Shown here: in pieces, positions 9,409-17,158 of the stretch | Layout: each line of letters starts with the position of its first letter | Position numbering within the stretch: position 1 is the first letter of the stretch | Assembly (NCBI GenBank): GCA_022842065.1 | Contig: JALHQH010000014.1 | Location: forward strand, 98,377-162,376 | Length of the DNA: 64,000 nt | Origin: Caldilineaceae bacterium | GTDB taxonomy: Bacteria; Chloroflexota; Anaerolineae; Caldilineales; Caldilineaceae | Direction of reading: 5' to 3' | Program-made: the position numbers and the translations under genes | The notes under the pieces: generated by a model | What the model was told of the DNA's origin: nothing | Seen by the model: the letters and a program-made list of their open reading frames with translations, nothing else | The model's database searches: none

Positions 9409-9967
9409 CGAAGATCCCATTGACCACGCGCTCTTTCAGCAGCTGCGCCGGTACACCCGCCACAATCGTAAAGGGGGCGACATCATGAGTGACCACGCTG
9501 CCCGCCCCGATCACCGCGCCTTCGCCAATCGTGACGCCGGCCATGATCATGGCATGGGCACCGATCCAGACATCAGCCCCAATCAGAATCGGCTTCATGA
9601 TCACAGTGGCGTGCATATTGGGGTGGGTATAATCATGGGTCACCGAGCTAATGGCCGCATGGGAGCCGATCATGGTGCGCGCGCCGATGCGAACCCCACC
9701 CGCGCCCCAGATGTGGACATAGGCCGCAAAGGAAACATCATCGTCAATTTCCACCATTTCCGGCTGGGCGATGAGCACCGGTTGTTGAAAGCGTACGCCC
9801 TGGCCACACGCTTTTAAAGGCCCTACGGCTTCTTCGTATAAGTGTGCTTTTACACTGTATGCAAATTCGGCCACGGCATATTGGCCCAAGCTCGAATCAA
9901 GGAGACGCTGAATGATTTTCACCCCGATGCGCCCCACAGTGCGCCCCACGGTGCGACGGAAGCTCAT
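9401..9967 (-). CDS. Hexapeptide-repeat O-acetyltransferase (WcaF/NodL-like)
   Basis: A 188-aa left-handed beta-helix protein. Hexapeptide repeats such as [26 protein letters not shown] and [13 protein letters not shown] end in the [16 protein letters not shown] signature of sugar O-acetyltransferases. It would transfer acetyl from acetyl-CoA to a sugar hydroxyl in the cytoplasm. It lies 10 nt downstream of the nucleotidyltransferase gene. Its last codons overlap a palindromic element, so its C-terminus may have been reset by that insertion. Confidence 0.85.
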   Translation of the reverse strand: MSFRRTVGRTVGRIGVKIIQRLLDSSLGQYAVAEFAYSVKAHLYEEAVGPLKACGQGVRFQQPVLIAQPEMVEIDDDVSFAAYVHIWGAGGVRIGARTMIGSHAAISSVTHDYTHPNMHATVIMKPILIGADVWIGAHAMIMAGVTIGEGAVIGAGSVVTHDVAPFTIVAGVPAQLLKERVVNGIFGG

Positions 9968-9977
9968 TGGATCGGCC

Positions 9978-11243
9978 TCATGGTTGTGCTAGCCAAGTCG
10001 CGAGCTGATGCTTGCGCTGCGTGGTGGCATTGAGCAAGGGATCGCGCCGCCAGAGTCGCCAGAGTATGTAGCCATAACGCACGACTAGATCTTTGCAACG
10101 CACAGGATAATAAAAATAGAGCTTGCGTGAACTAGGTTCTACCCCGTACTCTTGGCTGATCAGGGTTGGTGAAAAGAGTCGTGCCCAAATCAGTTGGACT
10201 TTTTGGCGCAACGATTGCGTTTCCCACATCTGAGCAAATTCAGTGGAAACGATTTGGGCGCTGCGCTGTGCGGAAAAAAGTTGGCAAACCGCCTGCGCCA
10301 CCACTGTACTCTCCACCCCGGTTGGTTGCAACTGGCAGAGAACATTGGCGGGAATCGGTGTCGCCAGCAATTGCTGGGCGAGGGTCAAAGCCAGCTGGAA
10401 GCCTTTGCGCCAGCCCCATTGGTGGGCGCGGCTTTGCAAGGCAGCCCAATCAAGCACAGCTTCGTAACGACGGACAATGGCATCAATGTCACAGAGAAAA
10501 CGACTGCCTTGCTCAAACAGGTGGTGATAGGTGGCATGTTCACAAATATGCAACAGCAGATCTTCCGGGCAGAGGGCCAACACCTCCACCCCGGCAATCG
10601 TTACCGGCTGGGCTCGCGCCCAGAGATCAGCCATTACAATCGGATACGCTTTATGCGGATAAGTAATCTGCCAATGCACTTCAAAGGTAGCCTCATGCGC
10701 GGCGTGAGCAAAGCGTGGCAAGTGGTGCTCGGCGGCAAAGTGGCGTTCGAGTACCACCGCCTCGTCCGGCTGATAGCCCATTGCCCCCAAGAGTTCGGCG
10801 ACGGCGGGCACATCGGCCTGGGCAAAGAGCAAGTCAACGTCGTTCATCTGGCGCAGCGCTTTATTGGCATAAATCACCGCACCCAAATGGGCACCCTTCA
10901 GCACAATCACGCGGATCTTTTGGTCACGTAGCCGGCTGAGCACCGCCCCCACTTCATGGTAGAGGCGCAGATTTCCGACTGTAAATTCATAATATTGCTC
11001 CTGCAGCGCTTGTCGCATTGCGTCGGGGATTAGCGGCGTCAGGCCGTGTATTGTCAGCCGCTGCCAGAGCAGCGATGAAACCCGTTGATCAACCGCAAGT
11101 GCATAGAGTTGCGCCCACGCCGTAGCCGATAACTGGGCACATTGGCTGTAGGTTTCAGCCTGATATTCAACACGTAAACAAGCCAGCAACAGCGCCGGCA
11201 AACCAGCTTGATCCATCAAAAGTCCATCAGTCGAGCTAGCCAT
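9978..11243 (-). CDS. Nucleotidyltransferase-fold protein (NTP_transf_5 type)
   Basis: A 421-aa protein with [20 protein letters not shown] followed by QMNDVDLLF, the active-site D-x-D of the uncharacterised nucleotidyltransferase family (PF14907). From family knowledge, such proteins recur in lasso-peptide and HPr-kinase/PqqD gene clusters, where they may transfer a nucleotide or phospho-sugar to a peptide or glycan. The ATG overlaps the stop of the preceding GT2 by 8 nt, indicating translational coupling. Its presence supports reading this array as a modified-peptide pathway. Confidence 0.82.
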   Translation of the reverse strand: MASSTDGLLMDQAGLPALLLACLRVEYQAETYSQCAQLSATAWAQLYALAVDQRVSSLLWQRLTIHGLTPLIPDAMRQALQEQYYEFTVGNLRLYHEVGAVLSRLRDQKIRVIVLKGAHLGAVIYANKALRQMNDVDLLFAQADVPAVAELLGAMGYQPDEAVVLERHFAAEHHLPRFAHAAHEATFEVHWQITYPHKAYPIVMADLWARAQPVTIAGVEVLALCPEDLLLHICEHATYHHLFEQGSRFLCDIDAIVRRYEAVLDWAALQSRAHQWGWRKGFQLALTLAQQLLATPIPANVLCQLQPTGVESTVVAQAVCQLFSAQRSAQIVSTEFAQMWETQSLRQKVQLIWARLFSPTLISQEYGVEPSSRKLYFYYPVRCKDLVVRYGYILWRLWRRDPLLNATTQRKHQLATWLAQP

Positions 11244-12330
11244 AAAAATACATCCAAGCTGGACGACGTTTGTTGAGCTGTGCCAATATCAGGCGCAGAA
11301 AGTGGGTCGAATTCAAAATGTTTTTGGCCAGGGCAAAGGTCGCATAAAAGGCTTGATTGCGCATAAGCCTTTGCCAGCGCTGTTGCTGTTCGGCTACTTG
11401 GCTGTGCAATTGTTCAACAGCAAGCGCTTGCGCCAGCCATTCCCTGTAGTTGGCGAGAATTTGCCGTTCCTCACCACCAACCTTGAGCAACCAGTGATCG
11501 ACGATGGCCAGGTCATCTACCATAAAGCGCGCTTCCCCCCTGCCCGATTTCTGCGCCGCGTGTAGCCGAAAGCTAGCAAGTTCAGCGCCGATCAGCGTAG
11601 GTTCAAAGTGAGCATAGGCCAACTTGCCCCACCGGTCCAGATCCATCGAGTAATGCAGGGTTTCGTCAAGCGGTCCGACCGTCTCATGTACTCGGCGCGA
11701 CCAGAACGAAACCGGTTGCGGACAGAAGAGACCCGACCCACGAAAACAAACTTGGGCCAGCCAGCGCCGCCCACCCCACTGTTCCGGATTGTTCACTGCG
11801 CTAAAGGGCGTTGGTGCAGTTGTGCCCAGGTCAGTGCCATTTTCATCGATCCAACAGAGCACGCCAATGATCCAATGCGTTTCCGGTTGCCGGCGCGCAG
11901 TGGCAGCGACTTCATACAAGGCATTCGGCACATAAAGGTCATCGGCATTTAACCAGGCCAGCCAATCACCGGTCGATTGGGCAAAGCCTTTATTCAGCGC
12001 ATGGGATTGGCCCCGATCCGGCTCGCTGCACCAGTAAGTTAACCAGGGCGCATAGCGGCGCATAATTTCGACCGTGCCATCACTGCTGCCCCCATCGATC
12101 ACAATGTATTCCAGGTTCGGATAGCCCTGGAGCAGGACAGAGCGGATCGTCTCTTCGATAAAGGCGGCCCCATTGTAAGTAGGGGTGACCACCGTCAATT
12201 TGGGCCATTCAGCAGCGGTGGTAAGCGCTGGCACCAAGTCAGCAACAAAGGGGGGACTTGCCTCGGTCCACGGCCAGCCACTTTTGCCCTTTGGCGGCGC
12301 GGGGAGTTCATGCAGGGTTGGGCAACGCAT
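11236..12330 (-). CDS. Glycosyltransferase family 2, paralogue of the 7274-8296 gene
   Basis: About 364 aa. It has LTVVTPTYNGAAFIEETIRS, IVIDGGSSDGTVEI and WLAWLNADDLYVP (DXD-like). I chose the ATG at 12330 (with GAGGG just upstream) because the following HELPAPPKGKSGWPWTEASP aligns with the paralogue's N-terminus; an ATG at 12360 would only add residues inside the upstream gene. The start overlaps the end of the GT4 gene, again coupled. The C-terminal ~80 residues are Gln-rich and helical. Confidence 0.86.
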   Translation of the reverse strand: MRCPTLHELPAPPKGKSGWPWTEASPPFVADLVPALTTAAEWPKLTVVTPTYNGAAFIEETIRSVLLQGYPNLEYIVIDGGSSDGTVEIMRRYAPWLTYWCSEPDRGQSHALNKGFAQSTGDWLAWLNADDLYVPNALYEVAATARRQPETHWIIGVLCWIDENGTDLGTTAPTPFSAVNNPEQWGGRRWLAQVCFRGSGLFCPQPVSFWSRRVHETVGPLDETLHYSMDLDRWGKLAYAHFEPTLIGAELASFRLHAAQKSGRGEARFMVDDLAIVDHWLLKVGGEERQILANYREWLAQALAVEQLHSQVAEQQQRWQRLMRNQAFYATFALAKNILNSTHFLRLILAQLNKRRPAWMYFYG

Positions 12331-13522
12331 GGTCCCTCTGCTTGTTTGTAGTGCGCACATGATCGATCACTGTCTGGTAGAGGGTGATCAATCTTTCTTG
12401 CATGATCTGTTCGTCATATTCTTCAACGATAACTTGACGTGCGCGCGCGGTCTGCTCGCGCCACGCGACGGGAAAACCATTGACAATCTGGATCATCCCC
12501 GCCGTCAACGCCGGCAGGTCATTCGCTTCCACCTGTAGACAATACTCTTCAATAAAGGTGCCGCGATAGCTGGGTAAGCGCGCGGTCAGGATCGCACATT
12601 CACAGGCCGCCGCTTCAACCAAGGTCGAAGGGAAAGCATCATTCTGCGGATAGCTGACCACAATGTCGGCCAGCCCGTAGATGGTGGGCATTAGCTCATA
12701 GCGCAGATCCGGCAGCCAGCGGATCTCCGTCTCGATGCCCGCGTCCGCCGCCCCTTGCGCGATGCCGGCTTGAACAGCTTGGACTTCTGCCGTGGATTCA
12801 CCGCGGCTCATTTTCACAAAGGCCAGCATCGTTGGCTGGGTAAACTGCGCCCGCGCCGCAATATAGGCCGCCAAGATCTTGTCGTGGTTATAAAAATTCC
12901 CTAAGCCGCGCGGCGAAAGAATAACCACCGTTTCCGGTGAGATGGCAAAGGCGCGCCGCGCATGTGTACGCTGTGCCGGTGTAGCAGGCCGAAAACGTTG
13001 CGTATTCGCCCCCAAGGGAATGACGGCCGGGTGCGGCGGTGGGCGGCGTAAGCGGTGGGCGACCGCTAATAGTGCCGGCGCTTCGACGATTAAGCCCTCG
13101 GTCTCATCCAGGATCTTTTGCATTTTGCGCGAAATCGTGGCACTGCTGTCTTCTAGCAGATCGTTAAAATTACCCCAGATCGAAACGACCAGCGGACGCA
13201 AGCCCCCTTGTGCACAGCAGTAGGCGCCAAAGCCGGTAAAGTGGGCATGGATCACGTCGATCTGTTCCCGCTCGATCAGTGCGCGAATTTGGGCAATGCC
13301 CTGTTCATAGATCGCCGGATCGGTCTTTTCCGCCCCATCGTTGTCTGATTTGTGTTTGGCATGTTCTGCCGGGAAATCAACAAAGGTATAGTTGGGAAAG
13401 TGCTCCTCGGCATAGGGATCATAGGTGCCCAGCCACCAAATTTGATGGCCCAGCCGGCGCACCCAATCCAATGGGCGCTGCGCGGCAATAATAAAGCCGG
13501 GGCCAAGCATCAAAATTCGCAT
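12308..13522 (-). CDS. Glycosyltransferase, GT4-like
   Basis: About 404 aa, starting MRILMLGPGFIIAAQRP, with AAGGAAG 6 nt before the ATG at 13522; a longer frame to 13615 overlaps the ATP-grasp gene and is not needed. GT-B features are an IHAHFTGFGAYC segment, VIPLGANTQRF and a C-terminal PSTLVEAAACECAILTA motif. It probably uses a nucleotide sugar. It follows the ATP-grasp gene by 34 nt and overlaps the next GT2. Confidence 0.85.
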   Translation of the reverse strand: MRILMLGPGFIIAAQRPLDWVRRLGHQIWWLGTYDPYAEEHFPNYTFVDFPAEHAKHKSDNDGAEKTDPAIYEQGIAQIRALIEREQIDVIHAHFTGFGAYCCAQGGLRPLVVSIWGNFNDLLEDSSATISRKMQKILDETEGLIVEAPALLAVAHRLRRPPPHPAVIPLGANTQRFRPATPAQRTHARRAFAISPETVVILSPRGLGNFYNHDKILAAYIAARAQFTQPTMLAFVKMSRGESTAEVQAVQAGIAQGAADAGIETEIRWLPDLRYELMPTIYGLADIVVSYPQNDAFPSTLVEAAACECAILTARLPSYRGTFIEEYCLQVEANDLPALTAGMIQIVNGFPVAWREQTARARQVIVEEYDEQIMQERLITLYQTVIDHVRTTNKQRDHALPNPA

Positions 13523-13556
13523 CGATAACTTCCTTATACGCTGCGCCAAATGATTT

Positions 13557-14777
13557 TCACCGTACCTGCAGCCACAACGCACAAATATCAGCAAAGCGCG
13601 TCTGCGCCAGTCCAACGCCTTGAGGCTTTTGCATGGTCACGACATCCCACCCACTGTTACCTTCCAGCAGCACTGGCCCTTGCAGCGTAAAGGCCACATC
13701 CCACCCTAAAAAGAGATAGCCAGGGAACAGTTGATGCGCCTGCACGGCCACGGCTAATGCCACCGACCAATCGGGCAGTATGGCCCCCGTGATCATGGCC
13801 CCGGTGACCGGATGCGTATCGTAGCCTGGACAGACCGGGTGATAGCTGTAGGCGCGCCCCAAGCAGCCGGTCGTCAGTTCGATTGGGCTATTTAACCCAT
13901 GTGTATTGATAATGCTCGGTTGCCAGGCCATTTTGAAGGTAGCGGCGACCGTTTCCACCGTGCCGGTCGGCGTGCGTCCGGTCACAATACGCGCCGTCGC
14001 CAGTGCCCCTGGCGAGAGCGCAGCAATCGCTGGGTGATTCGGCAAACAAGGCTGGACCAGATAGGCTTGCTGTTGGCTTAGTTCCTCAAGTTCGGTAACA
14101 AGAGCAGCCCAGGTGCGTAGATTACCCCTTTGGTCTTGAAATTGGTCGGCGGCCAAGCGCTGCCAGTGCATGGTGTCTTCACCTCGCACCCCATCACGCG
14201 GTTTGACAAAAATATCGGCACGCACGGGGGCCAGCCAGATCGACTCGCCCGCGACACAGTACCCAAGGGTGGGCACAGTTGGCAGTTGATGCTGGGTACA
14301 AAGTTGCGCAAATTGCGCTTTGTCCACCATCGCCGCATGCTGGTAATCCTGGTTAAGATAGGGCAGCAAAGCGCTGGCCTCGTGTTGATGTAAATAGTGA
14401 TCGACCCACCTGCGCCGTTCAGGGCGATAGAGTTCATAAGTGTAATAGGCTACCGGCGGTAAGGCATGAATCAACCCAAACCAGAGTTGCTCCATCACCT
14501 GCCAGCTGCGCGATTTGCCGGTACGGCTAGTGATCGTTGGGGCAAAAGCACACATGGTTTGCCCAACCAAATGCAGCAACCGGCATGGCCAGGTTAGGGT
14601 CAAAAGCAGCAGAAAGAGCCACCGCAAAGCAGGCCAACGCCCACGCGCTTGACAACGGCTGGCCAATTGGCGCAAGGGCAGGTTTACCAACGTGCTTGAC
14701 CAAGGATGCCACCCAAGATAAAGCGGACAATAATCTGCAATGGCCAGTCGCTGAAGCCGTTCTGTCAAACGCGGCAT
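13557..14777 (-). CDS. Sugar-transfer-associated ATP-grasp protein
   Basis: A 406-aa protein. An N-terminal helical/hydrophobic region (about 50-75) precedes an ATP-grasp fold: DIFVKPRDGVRGED (ATP-binding lysine/glycine loop) and the C-terminal YLFLGWDVAFT...VLLEGNSGWDV (Mg2+ ligands Asp, Glu, Asn). This matches the ATPgrasp_ST family found in polysaccharide loci, whose ligation reaction is not firmly known. It starts 6 nt after the kinase gene. One hypothesis is that it joins an amino acid or the precursor peptide to a glycan intermediate, replacing the missing lasso cyclase as the amide-forming enzyme. That is inference only. Confidence 0.8.
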   Translation of the reverse strand: MPRLTERLQRLAIADYCPLYLGWHPWSSTLVNLPLRQLASRCQARGRWPALRWLFLLLLTLTWPCRLLHLVGQTMCAFAPTITSRTGKSRSWQVMEQLWFGLIHALPPVAYYTYELYRPERRRWVDHYLHQHEASALLPYLNQDYQHAAMVDKAQFAQLCTQHQLPTVPTLGYCVAGESIWLAPVRADIFVKPRDGVRGEDTMHWQRLAADQFQDQRGNLRTWAALVTELEELSQQQAYLVQPCLPNHPAIAALSPGALATARIVTGRTPTGTVETVAATFKMAWQPSIINTHGLNSPIELTTGCLGRAYSYHPVCPGYDTHPVTGAMITGAILPDWSVALAVAVQAHQLFPGYLFLGWDVAFTLQGPVLLEGNSGWDVVTMQKPQGVGLAQTRFADICALWLQVR

Positions 14778-14783
14778 TGCTGA

Positions 14784-15818
14784 CTATGCTCGCAACGCGG
14801 TTGTTTGGGCAATCCCGTCCCTTGCCAGATCGGCCAAAATGGCTTGCCGGACGTCGGCCAGGGCCGCGAAACTATCGGGGTAAAACAGTTGTTTGACCGG
14901 CGTCTGGCGTATAAAGTGCGACCAGAAGCGCAGACGCTGTTGCTGATCAACCAGCTGCTGATTGGCTTCATAGAGAAATGCTTGTTTCATCAGCGCATAA
15001 AGCGCTTGCGCCGGTGACAACGCCTGGATTTCAACCGCTTGTCCAGCAATGGCGAGATCACGCCGTGCGGGTAGATAGCAAACGGCGAACCTTTGCGGCG
15101 TGGTGCAGAATTGCCCAAAGCTGTCTGTCCCAATCCGCAGTCGGCGCTTTTCCCCTTCCGGGTACAAAAGGGGCAGATCAGCGTAGACACCAATGGCATA
15201 AGTGGCGGTTTCCGGCCACATGCGCATTTGGGGATAACCAGGCAACGCCCAGAAGTGTTCACCCTGCTGCCGGATGGCCAGGTTATCATCGGTCAACAGC
15301 GGATAACCGGCCCCCACAAAGGCGCTGGCCAGGGTACTTTTGCCGCTGCCACTATCCCCCAGAAAGACAATGGCCCCCGGTGGCGTTGACACCGCCGACG
15401 CATGCAGCACAGGCAGCCCCTGGCCTTCCAGCCAAAGCGCCATGACAGTCCCCAAGAGACGAATCTCGATCCAGTGCCGCTGTGCCGCCTGTTCCTGCGC
15501 ATCAACCGGCACGGGATGACAGAGAAGCTGTGTCGGCCAGAGATAGAAGTCGGCGATGTTTGGACAGCGCACAACATCACACCCAGCCAAGCGATAAAAA
15601 CGCCAGATGCTCTCCCCCGCACCATTTAGATGAGGGCTGCAACAAAGGGGCTGTTGGTGCTCCCAATCCACCGCAAACGGTGCCTTGTCCAGACAGGTAA
15701 AGGTTAGATCCCTCACCCCCGTGGCCGCGGCCAAAGGGGTGAGGAAGGGCCAATCGCTAGCCATGTTAATGCCATAGAGTGAATAGATCGCCATATTGTG
15801 CTGCACGCGCGATGCCAC
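14784..15818 (-). CDS. HPr-kinase-like (lasso-associated) kinase
   Basis: A 344-aa protein. LHASAV followed by FLGDSGSGKSTLASAF (P-loop, residues 154-162) and LLTDDN resembles the HPr kinase/phosphorylase core. In paeninodin-type lasso clusters such kinases phosphorylate the C-terminal serine of the precursor, and the precursor encoded just upstream also ends in Ser. The start is either GTG at 15818 or ATG at 15794; neither has a clear Shine-Dalgarno. The N-terminal ~130 residues carry no motif I can name. It sits between the precursor and ATP-grasp genes. Confidence 0.82.
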   Translation of the reverse strand: MASRVQHNMAIYSLYGINMASDWPFLTPLAAATGVRDLTFTCLDKAPFAVDWEHQQPLCCSPHLNGAGESIWRFYRLAGCDVVRCPNIADFYLWPTQLLCHPVPVDAQEQAAQRHWIEIRLLGTVMALWLEGQGLPVLHASAVSTPPGAIVFLGDSGSGKSTLASAFVGAGYPLLTDDNLAIRQQGEHFWALPGYPQMRMWPETATYAIGVYADLPLLYPEGEKRRLRIGTDSFGQFCTTPQRFAVCYLPARRDLAIAGQAVEIQALSPAQALYALMKQAFLYEANQQLVDQQQRLRFWSHFIRQTPVKQLFYPDSFAALADVRQAILADLARDGIAQTTALRA

Positions 15819-15881
15819 TTTGGCGAGCAGCCGTCAACACAACCGCTTGACTGGCTGATTGCTGCTCACCAAAGCTGCGTT

Positions 15882-16064
15882 TTAGCTGGCTCGACCATTC
15901 TTACCAGCGCTCGCTGTCGTACCTGGTCGAGTTGTCTGACCAGTCAATTGCTCCACCTTGCCCAGCCGGGTAAAGCTGGGAGTGTGATATGGTTTGGGGG
16001 TTGTTTGGCCGGTTGGTGCATTCGTCACGCGTTGGCCATTGTGTGAAGTGGTTGATTGTTGCAT
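15882..16064 (-). CDS. Lasso-type precursor peptide (leader plus Ser/Thr-rich core)
   Basis: A 60-aa protein with a very good Shine-Dalgarno (AAAGGAAG, 6 nt before the ATG). Residues YHTPSFTRLGKVEQLT match the lasso leader pattern Y-x-x-P-x-L/F-x-x-L-G-x-x-x-x-L-T, which binds the PqqD-like RRE. What follows, about 20 residues from GQTTRPGTTASAG to the end, is rich in Thr, Ser and Gly and ends in Ser. It has no Asp or Glu, so a classical lasso macrolactam cannot form in the core. It is flanked by the B2 protease and kinase genes. It may be phosphorylated at the C-terminal Ser and/or glycosylated; both are inferred. Confidence 0.8.
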   Translation of the reverse strand: MQQSTTSHNGQRVTNAPTGQTTPKPYHTPSFTRLGKVEQLTGQTTRPGTTASAGKNGRAS

Positions 16065-16139
16065 CTTACTTCCTTTCTAAGCAAAGCGCATGGGTAACAT
16101 GCGTAATTGCGCGAATAACGATGAAAATAATGGTTTTAA

Positions 16140-16613
16140 CTATAGTAAAGCGGCAAACAATTCGTCGGGGAAGGTAGCATATTGTTGCCGTACGGTCAGG
16201 ATTTCATTCAAGGGTTGCCCCTCATACTCAAGCCAGGCATGAGCCTGAAAGCGCCCATCCAACATCCGTACCCCAATGCGCAAGTCGCCGTGAACTCCAC
16301 AACGGCTCAACAACCACCAGAGTGTCAATGCGCGTGATAAGCAGTTGCCGGGATGCAGACCATAGTGGATCGCCCGGTTCAGCGCCTGCACACACTGGGT
16401 AATGGGGGCCAAGGGTTCTGCCGGCGGGGCGGGTTGTCCCAACCACGCAGAAAGACGTTGCAGCAGCCGGCAGCCGCGTTTAAAGCCAATACAGCGTACG
16501 CCGCCATGGGCTAACGGTAACCAGCACAACGCCTGCCACAACAGCCGCTGCTCAGCCTTGGGTAGCTGTCGAAAACGTTTAAACTGATGCCCCACCGCGT
16601 ACAATTTTCTCAT
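16140..16613 (-). CDS. Lasso peptide biosynthesis B2 protein (transglutaminase-like leader peptidase)
   Basis: A 157-aa protein whose length and motifs fit the B2 family. GNCLSRALTLWWLL contains the catalytic Cys91 and FQAHAWLEYEGQPLNE the catalytic His125, as in the transglut_core3 fold that removes the leader from lasso precursors. The N-terminal LPKAEQRLLWQALCWLPLA stretch is also family-typical. The ATG has only a weak Shine-Dalgarno. The precursor gene lies 75 nt downstream, and a strong hairpin lies between this gene and the PqqD-like gene. Confidence 0.85.
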   Translation of the reverse strand: MRKLYAVGHQFKRFRQLPKAEQRLLWQALCWLPLAHGGVRCIGFKRGCRLLQRLSAWLGQPAPPAEPLAPITQCVQALNRAIHYGLHPGNCLSRALTLWWLLSRCGVHGDLRIGVRMLDGRFQAHAWLEYEGQPLNEILTVRQQYATFPDELFAALL

Positions 16614-16656
16614 CAGGCAACATGTCCTACCGGCACAGATAACGATGAAAATGGTG

Positions 16657-16716
16657 CGTAGGTCATCGCCTCAGGCGTGACAAGCTTGGTCGTCACGCCT
16701 GAGGCGATGACCTACG
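16657..16716. terminator. Perfect 25-bp hairpin between the RRE and B2 genes
   Basis: Arms 16657-16681 and 16692-16716 are exact complements around a 10-nt loop. Lying inside the array, the hairpin may separate the beta-helix/RRE segment from the B2-precursor segment, stabilise mRNA or be a mobile palindrome. No T tract follows it. Confidence 0.7.
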
Positions 16717-16763
16717 ATCAGGTTATTTTCAGAACAGTTTTTAACGCTAGCTGCAACAATAAA

Positions 16764-16841
16764 AATAGAACGCGGATTTTCCGGATTTAGCCGATTTTCG
16801 CTGATTTTCATGGGCTTTATCCGCCTAATCAGCGTTCTATT
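16764..16841. repeat. Dispersed ACGCGGATT-type inverted repeat, copy 2
   Basis: AATAGAACGCGGATT (16764-16778) pairs with 16827-16841 at 14 of 15 positions. The core sequence is shared with 26412-26450 and 3470-3549. Confidence 0.6.
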
Positions 16842-16854
16842 TTCATGAAAGCCA

Positions 16855-17139
16855 TTACGCGCTTGTCATCTTAACAACACCAGCCGCCGTCATCCGTTCG
16901 AGTAAGGTCGCTAGATCTTGACGCAACCGGGGTTCGTCCACTGCGTACTCGGTGAGCATCTGGGCGATCACTGGCTCGACTGCACCCAGTTCGGTGAACA
17001 ATTCCCAAAGCCGGGTGCCGACATCATCCAGCCGGTAATAGGCGTCGTCACGCAGGTTAAGCATGATCGACTCATTATCAAGTGCTTGAAAGAGCACGTC
17101 GTGTGATACAGCAATCTGTTGCGGCAAGCGCGATGCCAT
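16855..17139 (-). CDS. PqqD-like RRE peptide chaperone
   Basis: About 94 aa from the ATG at 17139. IMLNLRDDAYYRLDDVGTRL followed by a helical C-terminus is the PqqD/RRE pattern that binds leader peptides of RiPPs. A longer frame to 17247 overlaps the beta-helix gene and is unlikely. GAGGAG lies 12 nt upstream of the chosen ATG, a little far. The gene begins 19 nt after the upstream stop, so it is probably co-transcribed with the beta-helix gene. It would present the 60-aa precursor to the B2 protease (B1 function). Confidence 0.8.
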   Translation of the reverse strand: MASRLPQQIAVSHDVLFQALDNESIMLNLRDDAYYRLDDVGTRLWELFTELGAVEPVIAQMLTEYAVDEPRLRQDLATLLERMTAAGVVKMTSA

Positions 17140-17158
17140 AGAGTTGCCTAACTCCTCA

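Noticed and set aside
13557..14777. ATP-grasp as a graspetide (microviridin-type) macrocyclase for the 60-aa precursor
   Set aside because: Graspetide ligases link Asp/Glu side chains of the core, and this core has none. The protein also matches the sugar-transfer-associated ATP-grasp layout rather than the MdnB/C type.
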